Of a stretch of DNA of 64,000 nt, positions 1-8,660 are shown piece by piece (within the stretch, counting starts at the first letter, position 1; each line of letters opens with the position of its first letter). Location of the stretch: NCBI RefSeq assembly GCF_010646885.2, contig NZ_CP050700.1:4428501-4492500 (forward strand), read 5' to 3'. The DNA comes from Desulfopila sp. IMCC35008 (GTDB taxonomy: Bacteria > Desulfobacterota > Desulfobulbia > Desulfobulbales > Desulfocapsaceae). Under the pieces are notes generated by a model. That model did not search any database and was not told the DNA's origin. It saw only the letters and a list, made by a program, of their open reading frames with translations. A program made the translations under genes and the position numbers.

Positions 1-279
1 AAGTACACATTTCAGCACCGTAATCATGCCGGAAAACTCCCGATGCATCTGCCGATGGCGTGCCCCTTCAGCAATACAGAGAACCACGCCGCTGCCTCCG
101 GCGAGGTAGAGGTAGAGCGATGGAACCTGTGAGCCGTCAATTAGAAATATCGCGGCAAGAACCATGGCCGCCCCCACCTGATGAATCGCCCGAATCCCGA
201 TAGAGAACCACAGCCCCCATATTGGCCTGTTGGCTGTCCTGCCAAGCCTGTTTTCACATTCCTTCGTATCTTTTGCCAT
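1..279 (-). CDS. Small membrane protein, partial (N-terminal part)
   Basis: An open frame of 93 codons starts at the ATG at 279 and runs off the left edge of the window without a stop. A GGGGAG stretch lies a short distance upstream of the ATG as a possible ribosome binding site. The first 18 residues are polar and basic. Hydrophobic stretches follow at about residues 19-47 and 54-70, so this looks like an inner-membrane protein with a cytoplasmic N-terminus. The last visible part is basic (ARHRQMHREF). I do not recognise the family. It is divergent from the large membrane protein that begins at 482. Confidence 0.55.
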   Translation of the reverse strand, partial: MAKDTKECENRLGRTANRPIWGLWFSIGIRAIHQVGAAMVLAAIFLIDGSQVPSLYLYLAGGSGVVLCIAEGARHRQMHREFSGMITVLKCVL

Positions 280-481
280 CCGGACGACCTGTCTCCCCTG
301 TGCTCTGGTAAATTGCTGAGATTCTGCTGGAACTAAATCCTAATTCCCGGCGAAAGGCAAAAGAAATTATGATTGATAAGAACGATCGAATACATTAGGT
401 TGACAGCAACCCACTTCAAATAACCTGTAATTACAAGGTATAACCCAACTCCACAACACCCACCGTACAAACGAGTATTTC

Positions 482-3109
482 ATGCAAGATCGTACCCCGT
501 CATCTGGACTCTACCCTTGGTATGTCCATATAATCAGTGGCTGGTGCCTGGGAGGGATATTCCCCTGGTTCCTGGTCATCCGTCAGTTCTTCAGGACAGG
601 TCAAAGGAAAACTGCTGCCCTGCTCAGTTGCATCAATGCCCTCTTTTACACGGCATTCGTTCTTGCCGGTTTTTTCAGTCACCTGCCATGGGATGTTTTG
701 AGCCTCATAGCCATTGGTACCGGTTTCGCCTGGTCTTTTGGGGCCTGGTTGGTGCAATATTCCTTTTTCGGCTGTGCCCCAAGGCGTTATTACCTGTCCG
801 AGTGGAAAAACTGGATTTCACCGTTCCTCACCGCGATCATTGTCGGTATCGGCATATCCGTTATCCTGTCGATATTTCCGATGCTCACCAACAGGAGCCA
901 GATGTACCAGGCCAGCGATCTGCTGACCAAGAAAGTCATCCTCTGGGATTTCTTCAGGTTCACCCCAATGTCCTTTATCGTAAGCATCCCGCTTGGACTC
1001 TGGTGGGCCGGTGAAAGGGAGCGTTTCACCATCTCCCGTGTCTTATCCTACATCTTCGGGCTGCTGCTGTTTTACCTCCTGTTCGCAGGAGGGTCTACCC
1101 TGTTTTTCTTTCTGGTCACCAACGGCAACACAACACCACCTCTCCGCACCTGGTTCATACTGCCGCAGGATCCCCAGGGCCTGCAAAAATTTCTGCTCGG
1201 TCCGCTGGAAAATGACTATTCTGCATATTTTGTCATTCCACTGATCCTTGGACTCACTCCACGAATTCGCGACTTTTTTCGAAAAAGTCTGCTCTATTTT
1301 CCTTTCATGGTCCTGGTCTTTATCGGCTATGTGGGGTATTCCCACCATTTCTGGCAGTTCATTCAGGGCCAGATCATCTACCAGATGACCGCAGATGACC
1401 CCAAAACAAGGGATAAGGCCTATACCAGGGTAAAGCTGCTGATTGACCGGTTCCCGGAACATCGTGGCTGGCCGGTTATCGGCACAAAACTGGCGCATCA
1501 TCACTATAGTGAAGGGGATATTGAACAGGCTTTTAAACTCTACAATAAGGTAGCCGAAAAGGCAGGCAATTCACCACGCTGGTTAAAAGAGGCAGAGCTG
1601 GCCAGGACGATAATGCATTCTGAACACTTTGGCGATAAATCAGGGGTGTTCAGGCTTGAACTGCCCCCTCTCCGCTATGAGTCATACATGACCAGCAACT
1701 GGATGTCGCTTATCAGGTTGATGCGCTATTACGAGCAGGATTCCTCCACCGAAAGCGAGACCTTGATCCGGCTCAAGAATATCTCAAAAAGCGATACGGA
1801 AATAAAACTCAACCCGATGCCGACCCTGGCCGAACTTGATGATCATGCAACCAATCTCGGCTACCGGATTGTGCTGATTCCCTCAGATGCCCAAACCATT
1901 AAGCATTTTATCAAGAAGGGTTTCCCTATACTTCAGCCAGTCAAAGACTCGTTTCACCTTCTCTACGGTATTGACGAGGGCAGGTCTGTCATAGAAGCCG
2001 TTTGCTACCGGGACACCCTCACCGCTGCGATGCGGGCACAGAAAGAAGAGCTGGCCCAAACCGTTCTCGGGGAAGACCCCCAAAATACCACCGCCCGTTC
2101 ACGCATCGACGATATGGCAAAGACATTACTCCCCTTCTCTTTCTGGGAAAGCAGCCGCCAAAGAGACACCGCTTCAACCGCAGCTGTTGTTTTCCCGACA
2201 GAACGAAAGAGTGAGGTCATGGCCCTGTTCGACGATACTCCGCAGGTCGTCTCCCGTCGAAGCGACGGTCTCCTGACCGGTCTTATCAGCCTCAATATGC
2301 TGCAAAGCGGAGATGCCGCAGGGGCCATAAACTGGTCACAAAAAAGCTACAATATGCTGAAAGAACCTTTCCCCCTGCACATTGCCCACCTGGCAGGACT
2401 GTTATGGGATTCCCGCAAGGTTACTATCGGACACAAGCTCCAACTTGAGCGGCAACTCCCACAACTTGGGCAGGTCGAAAAGTATTTTGCCCAACCTGCG
2501 ACACAAGCCTTCCTCGAACAGGCGCGACAACAATTCTCGGCAGACCTGGGAGCCCATAACCTCTCATGGAGTATACGCAACCAGTATAAAGACTTTCTGG
2601 ACCGCAGCAAAACAGTTGAAAGAAAAATTCTGATTTCAATAACCAAGGAGACGGTCAAACAGGAACCTTCTTCACGGAGGTTATGGCTTTACCTTGCGGA
2701 TTTGTATGAGTGGGACAAGAACATCTCCGGCGCTACCATAGCCTATGAAGGAGCACTTAAGTGTGATTTTTGGGATGACCGGCTGGCAACCAGGTTGGTC
2801 TACCTTTATATCCGTGCCGGTCAGTTGGAGCAGGCTGACAAACTGCTTTCCACCATCTCCCCTGCCCAGACACGTTTTAATCCGGATTATTTCTATTGCA
2901 AGGCTGTTATTGCTGGCTGGAAGGGCAACAACGAGACGGCAACAGACAATTTTGAACAGGCGATCCGAATGCGCAAATATGACGTCAATTACCATCTGGA
3001 TTATGCCACGTTTTTGCAAAAACAAGATGGAGAGCCAGACAAGATAGCAGTATTACTTGCCTGGGCAGCTCAGCTAAAGGGGTCTGCAGAGCAGGCAGCA
3101 GTTAATTAA
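482..3109 (+). CDS. Polytopic membrane protein with TPR repeats and a degenerate C39-like domain
   Basis: The 875-residue protein has about eight hydrophobic segments in residues 13-290, followed by a soluble region. TPR-like helices lie near 335-375 and again near 690-870. Residues 395-510 line up by eye with the C39-like peptidase domain of the next gene. At the position of the catalytic Cys this protein has Met403 (SYMTSNWMSL), the catalytic His is replaced by Ser490, and the Asp position is Ala. It should therefore be a pseudoenzyme, perhaps a binding or regulatory partner of its neighbour. The architecture matches the next gene along its whole length, which suggests an old tandem duplication. 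The ribosome binding site is weak. The next gene begins 50 bases downstream, so the two are probably cotranscribed. The substrate is unknown. Confidence 0.8.
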   Translation: MQDRTPSSGLYPWYVHIISGWCLGGIFPWFLVIRQFFRTGQRKTAALLSCINALFYTAFVLAGFFSHLPWDVLSLIAIGTGFAWSFGAWLVQYSFFGCAPRRYYLSEWKNWISPFLTAIIVGIGISVILSIFPMLTNRSQMYQASDLLTKKVILWDFFRFTPMSFIVSIPLGLWWAGERERFTISRVLSYIFGLLLFYLLFAGGSTLFFFLVTNGNTTPPLRTWFILPQDPQGLQKFLLGPLENDYSAYFVIPLILGLTPRIRDFFRKSLLYFPFMVLVFIGYVGYSHHFWQFIQGQIIYQMTADDPKTRDKAYTRVKLLIDRFPEHRGWPVIGTKLAHHHYSEGDIEQAFKLYNKVAEKAGNSPRWLKEAELARTIMHSEHFGDKSGVFRLELPPLRYESYMTSNWMSLIRLMRYYEQDSSTESETLIRLKNISKSDTEIKLNPMPTLAELDDHATNLGYRIVLIPSDAQTIKHFIKKGFPILQPVKDSFHLLYGIDEGRSVIEAVCYRDTLTAAMRAQKEELAQTVLGEDPQNTTARSRIDDMAKTLLPFSFWESSRQRDTASTAAVVFPTERKSEVMALFDDTPQVVSRRSDGLLTGLISLNMLQSGDAAGAINWSQKSYNMLKEPFPLHIAHLAGLLWDSRKVTIGHKLQLERQLPQLGQVEKYFAQPATQAFLEQARQQFSADLGAHNLSWSIRNQYKDFLDRSKTVERKILISITKETVKQEPSSRRLWLYLADLYEWDKNISGATIAYEGALKCDFWDDRLATRLVYLYIRAGQLEQADKLLSTISPAQTRFNPDYFYCKAVIAGWKGNNETATDNFEQAIRMRKYDVNYHLDYATFLQKQDGEPDKIAVLLAWAAQLKGSAEQAAVN

Positions 3110-3159
3110 TATTGACATCCTCAAAATGAACGCAGCGTTTTTATATACAGGACCAGCAT

Positions 3160-5409
3160 ATGTCTGAAACAGATACACTTGACCAGACTGACAACACAGT
3201 CAGAGCCCGCCAGGAGCGGAAAATCAGCCAGACTCCTTTACAGGGCCCCGGCTCCATTGCCCTGATGACGTTCATGGCAGGACCGCATATCTCGCTTTTT
3301 CCCGTCCTGACCATTTTCTCAAGGCTCTCCACGCCAATAGCCTACAGGTTCCTGACCATCCTGGCAGCTATCGGCTGCCCTCTGCTTTATGCAGGCATGC
3401 TCCTCTGGAAAACAAAATGGTACTGGGCATCACTTATCACCGTTACGGCTCATATTGGATTTGCGGTCAGCTACTACTTCCTGTTCAGGAAACTGGCTGC
3501 CCGGTATCCTGATGAGTACGCGATGGAGCTCCCCCCTTCGGCCATTCAGGAAAAAAGATATGTCCTCGCCGGGATGGCGGGGGGGCTTGGCCTGATCCCG
3601 CTACTTGGTGCCCCTTTTGTCCTTTTGTTCCTGCTGGCAAGCGACAAACTCCTGCTCACCATAATGCCGCTGGCCTTTGATGACTCCACGTCTCTCTACC
3701 TGATGATCCAGGCAATCCTCAGCCTGCTTGTCACAGGTTTTATTGCCGGAGGATGGGCCGGAAGGCTGGCTTTGAAGAGTTCGGCACTCGAAACCATCTG
3801 GAACAGCCTGACCCTGGTCTGGATATCCCTCACCTGGTTCTTTTTCCTCATTGTCGTAATCACCTTACCCGCCTTTCTCACCAGCCAGGCAGATAGCCAG
3901 ACCATGGGTATGTCTTTTCTCTACTTCCTGGTCGGTAATCTATTCATAGGCTCCTGGTGGTCGGTATACATCCAGATGTACACCCTGCGACCGGCGTCAT
4001 TTATCCGGCGTGGACTGCGACTGCTTTATGCACCGATTATCTGTTTATCCTCCGCCTTTATCTTCGGGATCATCTGCGGGTATCCGGCAAACTGGTACCA
4101 CAGCGCCGGAAAGTATTTTGAAAAACGAGGCAGGGTCTCGCCGTCGCTCTGGTGTTACGAGCAGGGGTTGGGCAGAAACCCAACTGGCCCCCACGCCAGT
4201 TATCTGCAATACCGGATCGCCCTTGGTGAACACAAACTCGGCAATACCGAAAAAGCCATCAAGGGATTTCGGAAAATCGTCTCCATGTACAATTACAACG
4301 AGGAGCTGGTAAGCCATGCCAACCAATTCCTGGACAATCTGGCACGAAACAACCACCAGGGTAAACGCGTCGTCCTGCCCGGAGTTGACAACCCCACTAC
4401 TTATAAGGGAGCCTACTGCGTACCAAACTCACTGGCCCTGGTCATGAACTTCTGGGGAGCCGATGTGGACGCCGACGATATCGGCAGGCAAATTACCAGC
4501 CTGGCTGGCGGCACCATGACCGTAGACCAGACCTGGTATGCACAGCAAAACGGCTTCAACCATGAGTTCATCCCTATGGCGTCCACAGCAGACATCAAAG
4601 AGACGATCGATGCCGGTTTCCCGGTAATGGTATATGTCCCCCAGCATGTCTTTGTCATAGTCGGTTACGACGAACAGCTCGAGACTTTTGTAACCTATGA
4701 TGTGGCGACCGGTGATGTGTGGGTAGAGTACCTGCAGAAAGATTTTATTAAATCGTGGAAAAAAGAAAACTCCACTATGATCGTCGCCTACCCACAGGAA
4801 AAGGCGGATACGCTCCCCATAAAACTGACCCGGATGATAGAAGAAAAAAGTAACAGTTATTTTCAATACCATCTCCACAAGGTTCAATCTTTCGGTCAGT
4901 TCAACAATCTTGACCACCTGGAATATGCCGCCACCTCTTCATCGTCCTATTTTTTCCCAATCGTCACTCTTTTCAGGAACTATCCAGCAACACGGTCAAG
5001 AATTTCCTCCACTTTCGATATTGATGGCATCTCAACCAGAATAGAGGCCTATTATGGCAGGGATTTTGACGAAGGAATGCACCTGGCCGGGCAATACCAT
5101 GATTCCAGCTATGCTGACAGTGATGACGACCTCAAGCAGAGCCTTGACTTCCTGATTGGTACGAACAGGCTGAAAGAAGCAAAGGAGCTGATCGAAGCCA
5201 TTGAAGCCAACGGTGTTATCAGTAGCGACACCTCAGAGACTCTCTCTATCGTAAACCTGGCCCTGGGAGATCTGGAGCGTGCCATCCCTCAACTTGAGGA
5301 ACAGGACGACAGCCAACTCCATTTCTATCTTGCCCAGAGTTATCTCCAACAGGGTAAAATACGGAGCGCTCTCCCCGGACTTGTCAAAACGATCGATGAT
5401 TGTACATGA
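3160..5409 (+). CDS. Polytopic membrane protein with a C39-like cysteine peptidase domain and TPRs
   Basis: The 749-residue protein has about eight transmembrane segments between residues 30 and 305, a TPR-like stretch at 345-395 (LGEHKLGNTEKAIKGF), a C39-like domain at about 410-545, and further TPR-like helices near the C-terminus (LKEAKELIEAIEANG, LALGDLERAIPQL). The C39 signature is clear: Cys420 in AYCVPNSLALVMNFWG, His496 in PQHVFVIVGYD and Asp514 in TYDVATGD. Known C39 domains cut double-glycine leaders or serve as non-cleaving binding folds. Which applies here is open, because no bacteriocin-like substrate or ABC exporter is visible nearby. An AGGA motif precedes the ATG. The stop overlaps a small ATG frame (ATGA at 5406-5409). 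Confidence 0.8.
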   Translation: MSETDTLDQTDNTVRARQERKISQTPLQGPGSIALMTFMAGPHISLFPVLTIFSRLSTPIAYRFLTILAAIGCPLLYAGMLLWKTKWYWASLITVTAHIGFAVSYYFLFRKLAARYPDEYAMELPPSAIQEKRYVLAGMAGGLGLIPLLGAPFVLLFLLASDKLLLTIMPLAFDDSTSLYLMIQAILSLLVTGFIAGGWAGRLALKSSALETIWNSLTLVWISLTWFFFLIVVITLPAFLTSQADSQTMGMSFLYFLVGNLFIGSWWSVYIQMYTLRPASFIRRGLRLLYAPIICLSSAFIFGIICGYPANWYHSAGKYFEKRGRVSPSLWCYEQGLGRNPTGPHASYLQYRIALGEHKLGNTEKAIKGFRKIVSMYNYNEELVSHANQFLDNLARNNHQGKRVVLPGVDNPTTYKGAYCVPNSLALVMNFWGADVDADDIGRQITSLAGGTMTVDQTWYAQQNGFNHEFIPMASTADIKETIDAGFPVMVYVPQHVFVIVGYDEQLETFVTYDVATGDVWVEYLQKDFIKSWKKENSTMIVAYPQEKADTLPIKLTRMIEEKSNSYFQYHLHKVQSFGQFNNLDHLEYAATSSSSYFFPIVTLFRNYPATRSRISSTFDIDGISTRIEAYYGRDFDEGMHLAGQYHDSSYADSDDDLKQSLDFLIGTNRLKEAKELIEAIEANGVISSDTSETLSIVNLALGDLERAIPQLEEQDDSQLHFYLAQSYLQQGKIRSALPGLVKTIDDCT

Positions 5410-5475
5410 CACTACCGAAGGAAGCCGGTCGGGCCTCAACCACAGAAAACAGGTTTTTTGAAAAGATACTCGTAC

Positions 5476-5820
5476 ATGTCAAGCGAGGAAAAGAAATTCA
5501 GGGATAGAAAAACAATCATGGGTTTGGATAAATTCGGCTATCCGGCAACTCATATGGCCAACACTATTCTCACAGGTCTTAATGATTTCGGTACTGAATC
5601 GAAGCAGCTGGAGTCAAGCTGGTACGACTGGTTGCATTACAACCCTTTTGATACCAGGGTAGCCGCAAAGCTCACCACACTCCTTGAGAATCGAATCAAC
5701 AGCCTTGACCCGGATCGGGATGCAGACCGTGTGCAGCAGTTGAAAAAGAAACTGGATACAACGAAAAACCGTGTCAAACGGTATGGCCAGTTAGCAGCGG
5801 CCGGTCAACTGCACGAATGA
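5476..5820 (+). CDS. Small hypothetical protein downstream of the C39-like pair
   Basis: A frame of 114 residues from the ATG at 5476 is rich in charged residues. It contains a TPR-like stretch (YDWLHYNPFDTRVAAKL) and a probable coiled-coil C-terminus (VQQLKKKLDTTKNRVKRYG). It is in the same reading frame as the preceding gene, separated only by that gene's TGA and about 65 bases. It may be a separate small gene or the detached tail of the upstream protein. The start is uncertain: a TTG at 5458 and an ATG at 5518 are also in frame, none with a strong ribosome binding site. A 33-codon frame starting at the overlapping ATGA (5406-5507) covers the same junction in another frame. No family recognised. 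Confidence 0.5.
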   Translation: MSSEEKKFRDRKTIMGLDKFGYPATHMANTILTGLNDFGTESKQLESSWYDWLHYNPFDTRVAAKLTTLLENRINSLDPDRDADRVQQLKKKLDTTKNRVKRYGQLAAAGQLHE

Positions 5821-5941
5821 TATGCAACTCCATGGTCAACAGAGTTTGCAGAAAACCTTCACAACGGGTAGGTTTGCTTCTGTTATTCATGCATTGGTTT
5901 ATTTATACATATTGAACTTTCAAATATAGAAGGATAGAAAA

Positions 5942-6505
5942 ATGAGTAAAACAGTTGTCCTGATGGGAAGTCCACGACTCCAATCCAACACCGACATGCT
6001 GGCAAACAGCGTGATTGAAGGTATCCGGTCCGCCGGTTCCGCAAATGATACGATTGAAAAATTCGATCTTGTAGAATTGCAGGATTGCGTCTGTATAGCC
6101 TGTGGTCATTGCCGGCAAGCGGGAGAATGTATTCACTTTCCTCAAGTGACCGAGGTACTCAACAAGATCAAGGAAGCAGACGGGCTTGTTATTGCCACCC
6201 CAACCTGGTGGCTGGCCCCATCAAGCCAGTTGAAGATTTTCATGGATCATTGGGGCACATTCCTGAAGATGGATTACAGCTCCCGCATTGAAGGGAAAAA
6301 GGCCGTGCTCGTTTCCTGCTGCGGTAACCCGGACCTCAATTTTGCCAACAAGGTGAATAAACAGCTTGAGGAAATCCTCAACCTGCTTGGGGTGAAGGTT
6401 GTGGCGAGCCTTGGGGTTAAGGGTGTTGTCGAGGTTGGAGCGATTGCCCGCGACCAGGAGTCACTGGACGCCGCCCGTGAATTGGGTAAGAAACTGTACC
6501 GATAG
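5942..6505 (+). CDS. Flavodoxin-fold NAD(P)H-dependent oxidoreductase (iron-sulfur flavoprotein type)
   Basis: The protein has 187 residues, the usual size for NADPH-dependent FMN reductases. The FMN phosphate-binding loop is visible at the N-terminus (MGSPRLQSNT). A cysteine cluster, CVCIACGHCRQAGEC, resembles the compact Cys motif of iron-sulfur flavoproteins, and ATPTWWLAPSSQLKIFMDHW matches the flavin ring contact region of the family. It is soluble and cytoplasmic. The family moves electrons between NAD(P)H or ferredoxin and flavin or small acceptors; the substrate here cannot be read from sequence. AAGGA stands ahead of the ATG. It is monocistronic, converging on the P-II/DUF1538 operon with a hairpin between them. 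Confidence 0.85.
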   Translation: MSKTVVLMGSPRLQSNTDMLANSVIEGIRSAGSANDTIEKFDLVELQDCVCIACGHCRQAGECIHFPQVTEVLNKIKEADGLVIATPTWWLAPSSQLKIFMDHWGTFLKMDYSSRIEGKKAVLVSCCGNPDLNFANKVNKQLEEILNLLGVKVVASLGVKGVVEVGAIARDQESLDAARELGKKLYR

Positions 6506-6522
6506 TCCGGAGATTTATTGCG

Positions 6523-6551
6523 GCAGGCCATATTGTGCAATAATGGCCTGC
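6523..6551. terminator. Hairpin between convergent genes
   Basis: Arms GCAGGCCATATTG (6523-6535) and CAATAATGGCCTGC (6538-6551) pair with a single bulged A and a two-base loop. It lies between the ends of the flavoprotein gene and the P-II-like gene, so it could end transcription from both sides. There is no strong T-tract, which lowers confidence. Confidence 0.5.
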
Positions 6552-6564
6552 TGCATCATTACTC

Positions 6565-6903
6565 TCATTCCCCCACCTCCTCCTTAAACCTATCTATCTG
6601 GCTCTCAAGACCAATAACCTGGTCCACAGGCATCACAAAGGCGATCCCTGTTCCCGGTTTATCGAATTTACCGACCTCACCAATAGTGTGCAGGATCTTG
6701 TCTACCAGATTTTCCGCAAGCAGGAACATGATTATATCTGTCTGAGCTTCCAGGCTTAATCCGAAAAATGTTTTGGCCTCGTGAATACCGGTACCCCTGG
6801 CAGGGATGATCGTCGCCCCCGTTGCCCCAGCATCCTTTGCGGCATCGACGATTTTATCTGTAAGGACCGGCTTTACCGACGCCATAATAATCTTAAAGCG
6901 CAT
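6565..6903 (-). CDS. P-II-like regulatory protein (GlnB-like fold)
   Basis: The 112-residue protein has the length and strand/helix pattern of P-II proteins: an MRFKIIMASV start, GATGATIIPARGTG before the T-loop position, and IGEVGKFDKPGTGIAFVMPV at the C-terminus. The T-loop region lacks the uridylylated Tyr of classical GlnB, so it is probably not a standard nitrogen sensor. It is the last gene of an operon with two DUF1538 membrane proteins and overlaps the upstream gene by 11 bases. By analogy with GlnK-AmtB it may gate these membrane proteins in response to a nucleotide or small effector. That role is inference. Confidence 0.8.
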   Translation of the reverse strand: MRFKIIMASVKPVLTDKIVDAAKDAGATGATIIPARGTGIHEAKTFFGLSLEAQTDIIMFLLAENLVDKILHTIGEVGKFDKPGTGIAFVMPVDQVIGLESQIDRFKEEVGE

Positions 6904-7681
6904 TTCTTTTCTCCTCTCTTGCTTTAACTTTACGCATTCCTCTGTATTCAGCTATCTGGGCATAACCGAGAACGGTAATAATGGGAAAAAGGCTGGCAAA
7001 TGCTATAAGCCCGAAACCATCTATAGCCGGGTTCCGTCCCGGAACTGCCGCCGAAAGCCCTAACCCCAAAGCCGCAACAATAGGCACTGTCACCGTAGAG
7101 GTAGTTACACCACCCGAATCGTAGGCGAGTGGGATGATTGATTTCGGTGCAAAAAACGTCTGAATGATAACAACCACATAGCCTGCCATAATATACAGAT
7201 GCAGCGGGGTTCCCGTTACGATCCGAAAGGTACCAAGCGAAATACCAAAAGCGACACCTATAGCAACGGTTATCCGTAATCCCCACTGACTTATACTACC
7301 ACCCGAGACATCCGCAGCCTTGTAGGCAACCGCGATCAGCGACGGTTCGGCCACAGTTGTCGCAAAACCGATCGCTGCAGCAAAGGCATAGATCCAGCCA
7401 TAAATTTTCCAGTCGGCTAAATCCGCCGCATCCTTCAAAAACTCGGCATCGGTAAGTTGTGCCGCCATAAGTTTTCCAAGAGGGAACAAGGCATCTTGCA
7501 GGCCAACCAGGAATAAAGTAAGCCCGATAAGCACATATATGCTTCCGACAGCGATTCTCGGCAGGTTATCAAGCGGTTTCTTGATGATAACCATCTGAAA
7601 AAAGCCAAACAGGAGGACAATCGGAACCAGGTCTCTGCCAGTTAAGGCTAGTGTTTTCAAGAAGTCTACTACCATCTCCAT
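6893..7681 (-). CDS. DUF1538 family membrane protein (second of a pair)
   Basis: The 262-residue protein has about six or seven hydrophobic segments. It shares family features with the next upstream gene: LIGLTLFLVGLQDALFPLGK, TTVAEPSLIAVA and the C-terminal DSGGVTTSTVTVPIVAALG. These mark DUF1538 proteins, predicted transporters of unknown substrate. The start lies one base after the stop of the upstream DUF1538 gene, and its end overlaps the P-II-like gene, so all three are translationally coupled. In some genomes two DUF1538 units occur in one polypeptide; here they are separate, which suggests a heterodimer of two halves. Confidence 0.85.
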   Translation of the reverse strand: MEMVVDFLKTLALTGRDLVPIVLLFGFFQMVIIKKPLDNLPRIAVGSIYVLIGLTLFLVGLQDALFPLGKLMAAQLTDAEFLKDAADLADWKIYGWIYAFAAAIGFATTVAEPSLIAVAYKAADVSGGSISQWGLRITVAIGVAFGISLGTFRIVTGTPLHLYIMAGYVVVIIQTFFAPKSIIPLAYDSGGVTTSTVTVPIVAALGLGLSAAVPGRNPAIDGFGLIAFASLFPIITVLGYAQIAEYRGMRKVKAREEKRNAL

Positions 7682-7682
7682 A

Positions 7683-8438
7683 TCACCCTCCTACCCCAAA
7701 AACAACGATTCCATACCCCATAACGAATATCATAGGTACAAGGGAGGCGAAAGCAATGAGACCGAATCCGTCAAGCAGCGGGTTTCGACCGCGAATGACA
7801 GTGGCCAAACCAACACCTAGTGCTGTTACCAGAGGCACCGTTATGGTTGAAGTGGTAACCCCTCCCGCATCGTAAGCAATACCTATTATTTCCTTCGGGG
7901 CGATGGTGGTGATCAGCATGACCAGAATATAGCCGCCGATAATGAGGAAGTGAATGGGCCAACCAAGCAGAATCCTCAACACCCCCAGCAAAATAGCAAA
8001 ACCGACAGAAAAGGCCACGGTATATCGTAGGCCCAGGGCATAAGAATTGAGCACATTTTTATCATTAGGCAAAAGGCCGCCCTGCATGGCAACATCAGCA
8101 GCCTCCCGGGATATGGCAATGAGGGCCGGTTCAGCAACCGTGGTAGAAAACCCGAGGGCGAAAGCAAATACCAAAAGCCAGAAGAGCGATCCTTTCCGAG
8201 ACAAGGCCTGCGCCATCTCTTCCCCGACAGGGAAAAGTGCCATTTCAAGCCCTTGAATAAACATGGAAAGACCGATAATAACAAAAATACTCCCAACAAA
8301 CAGCTCCCCCACTTGCGGCAGGGGCTGACGGATGACCACAATCTGGAAAAAGGCGATCACCACCACTATTGGTGTCAGGTCGGTGGTGGCCTGCCATAAC
8401 TTGCTGGTAATAAAGCGTAGTGTTTTAGAAATGGTCAT
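7683..8438 (-). CDS. DUF1538 family membrane protein (first of a pair)
   Basis: The 251-residue polytopic protein is clearly a paralogue of the following gene, with the same landmarks in the same order: IIGLSMFIQGLEMALFPVGE, STTVAEPALIAISREAADVA, DAGGVTTSTITVPLVTALG and NPLLDGFGLIAFASLVPM. The internal AEPALIA and GGVTTSTITVP elements are probably re-entrant or substrate-path segments, by analogy with other inverted-repeat transporters (inference). It heads the operon with the second DUF1538 gene and the P-II-like protein. The ribosome binding site before the ATG at 8438 is poor. It is divergent from the diguanylate cyclase gene at 8661. Confidence 0.85.
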   Translation of the reverse strand: MTISKTLRFITSKLWQATTDLTPIVVVIAFFQIVVIRQPLPQVGELFVGSIFVIIGLSMFIQGLEMALFPVGEEMAQALSRKGSLFWLLVFAFALGFSTTVAEPALIAISREAADVAMQGGLLPNDKNVLNSYALGLRYTVAFSVGFAILLGVLRILLGWPIHFLIIGGYILVMLITTIAPKEIIGIAYDAGGVTTSTITVPLVTALGVGLATVIRGRNPLLDGFGLIAFASLVPMIFVMGYGIVVFGVGG

Positions 8439-8660
8439 AGCATAAACTATCCGGATTCATCATAAATATCAGTAAAGAACACAACTGATCTCATAATGCA
8501 CTCTCTGCCGATGAATGTCCACCCGTTTCTGCAGAGAAGCAGTGTACAGTTTCTCCTGCCAGACCAATATCTTTACCAATAATTTGTTTGATTTAACAGT
8601 TGTATCACGATACCCTCCCACACTTACAACATCAATATTTTACCACCAAGAGCATCAACA

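Noticed and set aside
280..481. TTGACA at 400-405 and TATAAC at 439-444 as a promoter for the first large gene
   Set aside because: The spacing of 33 bases is far too long for one sigma-70 promoter, and no partner at normal spacing was seen for either hexamer.
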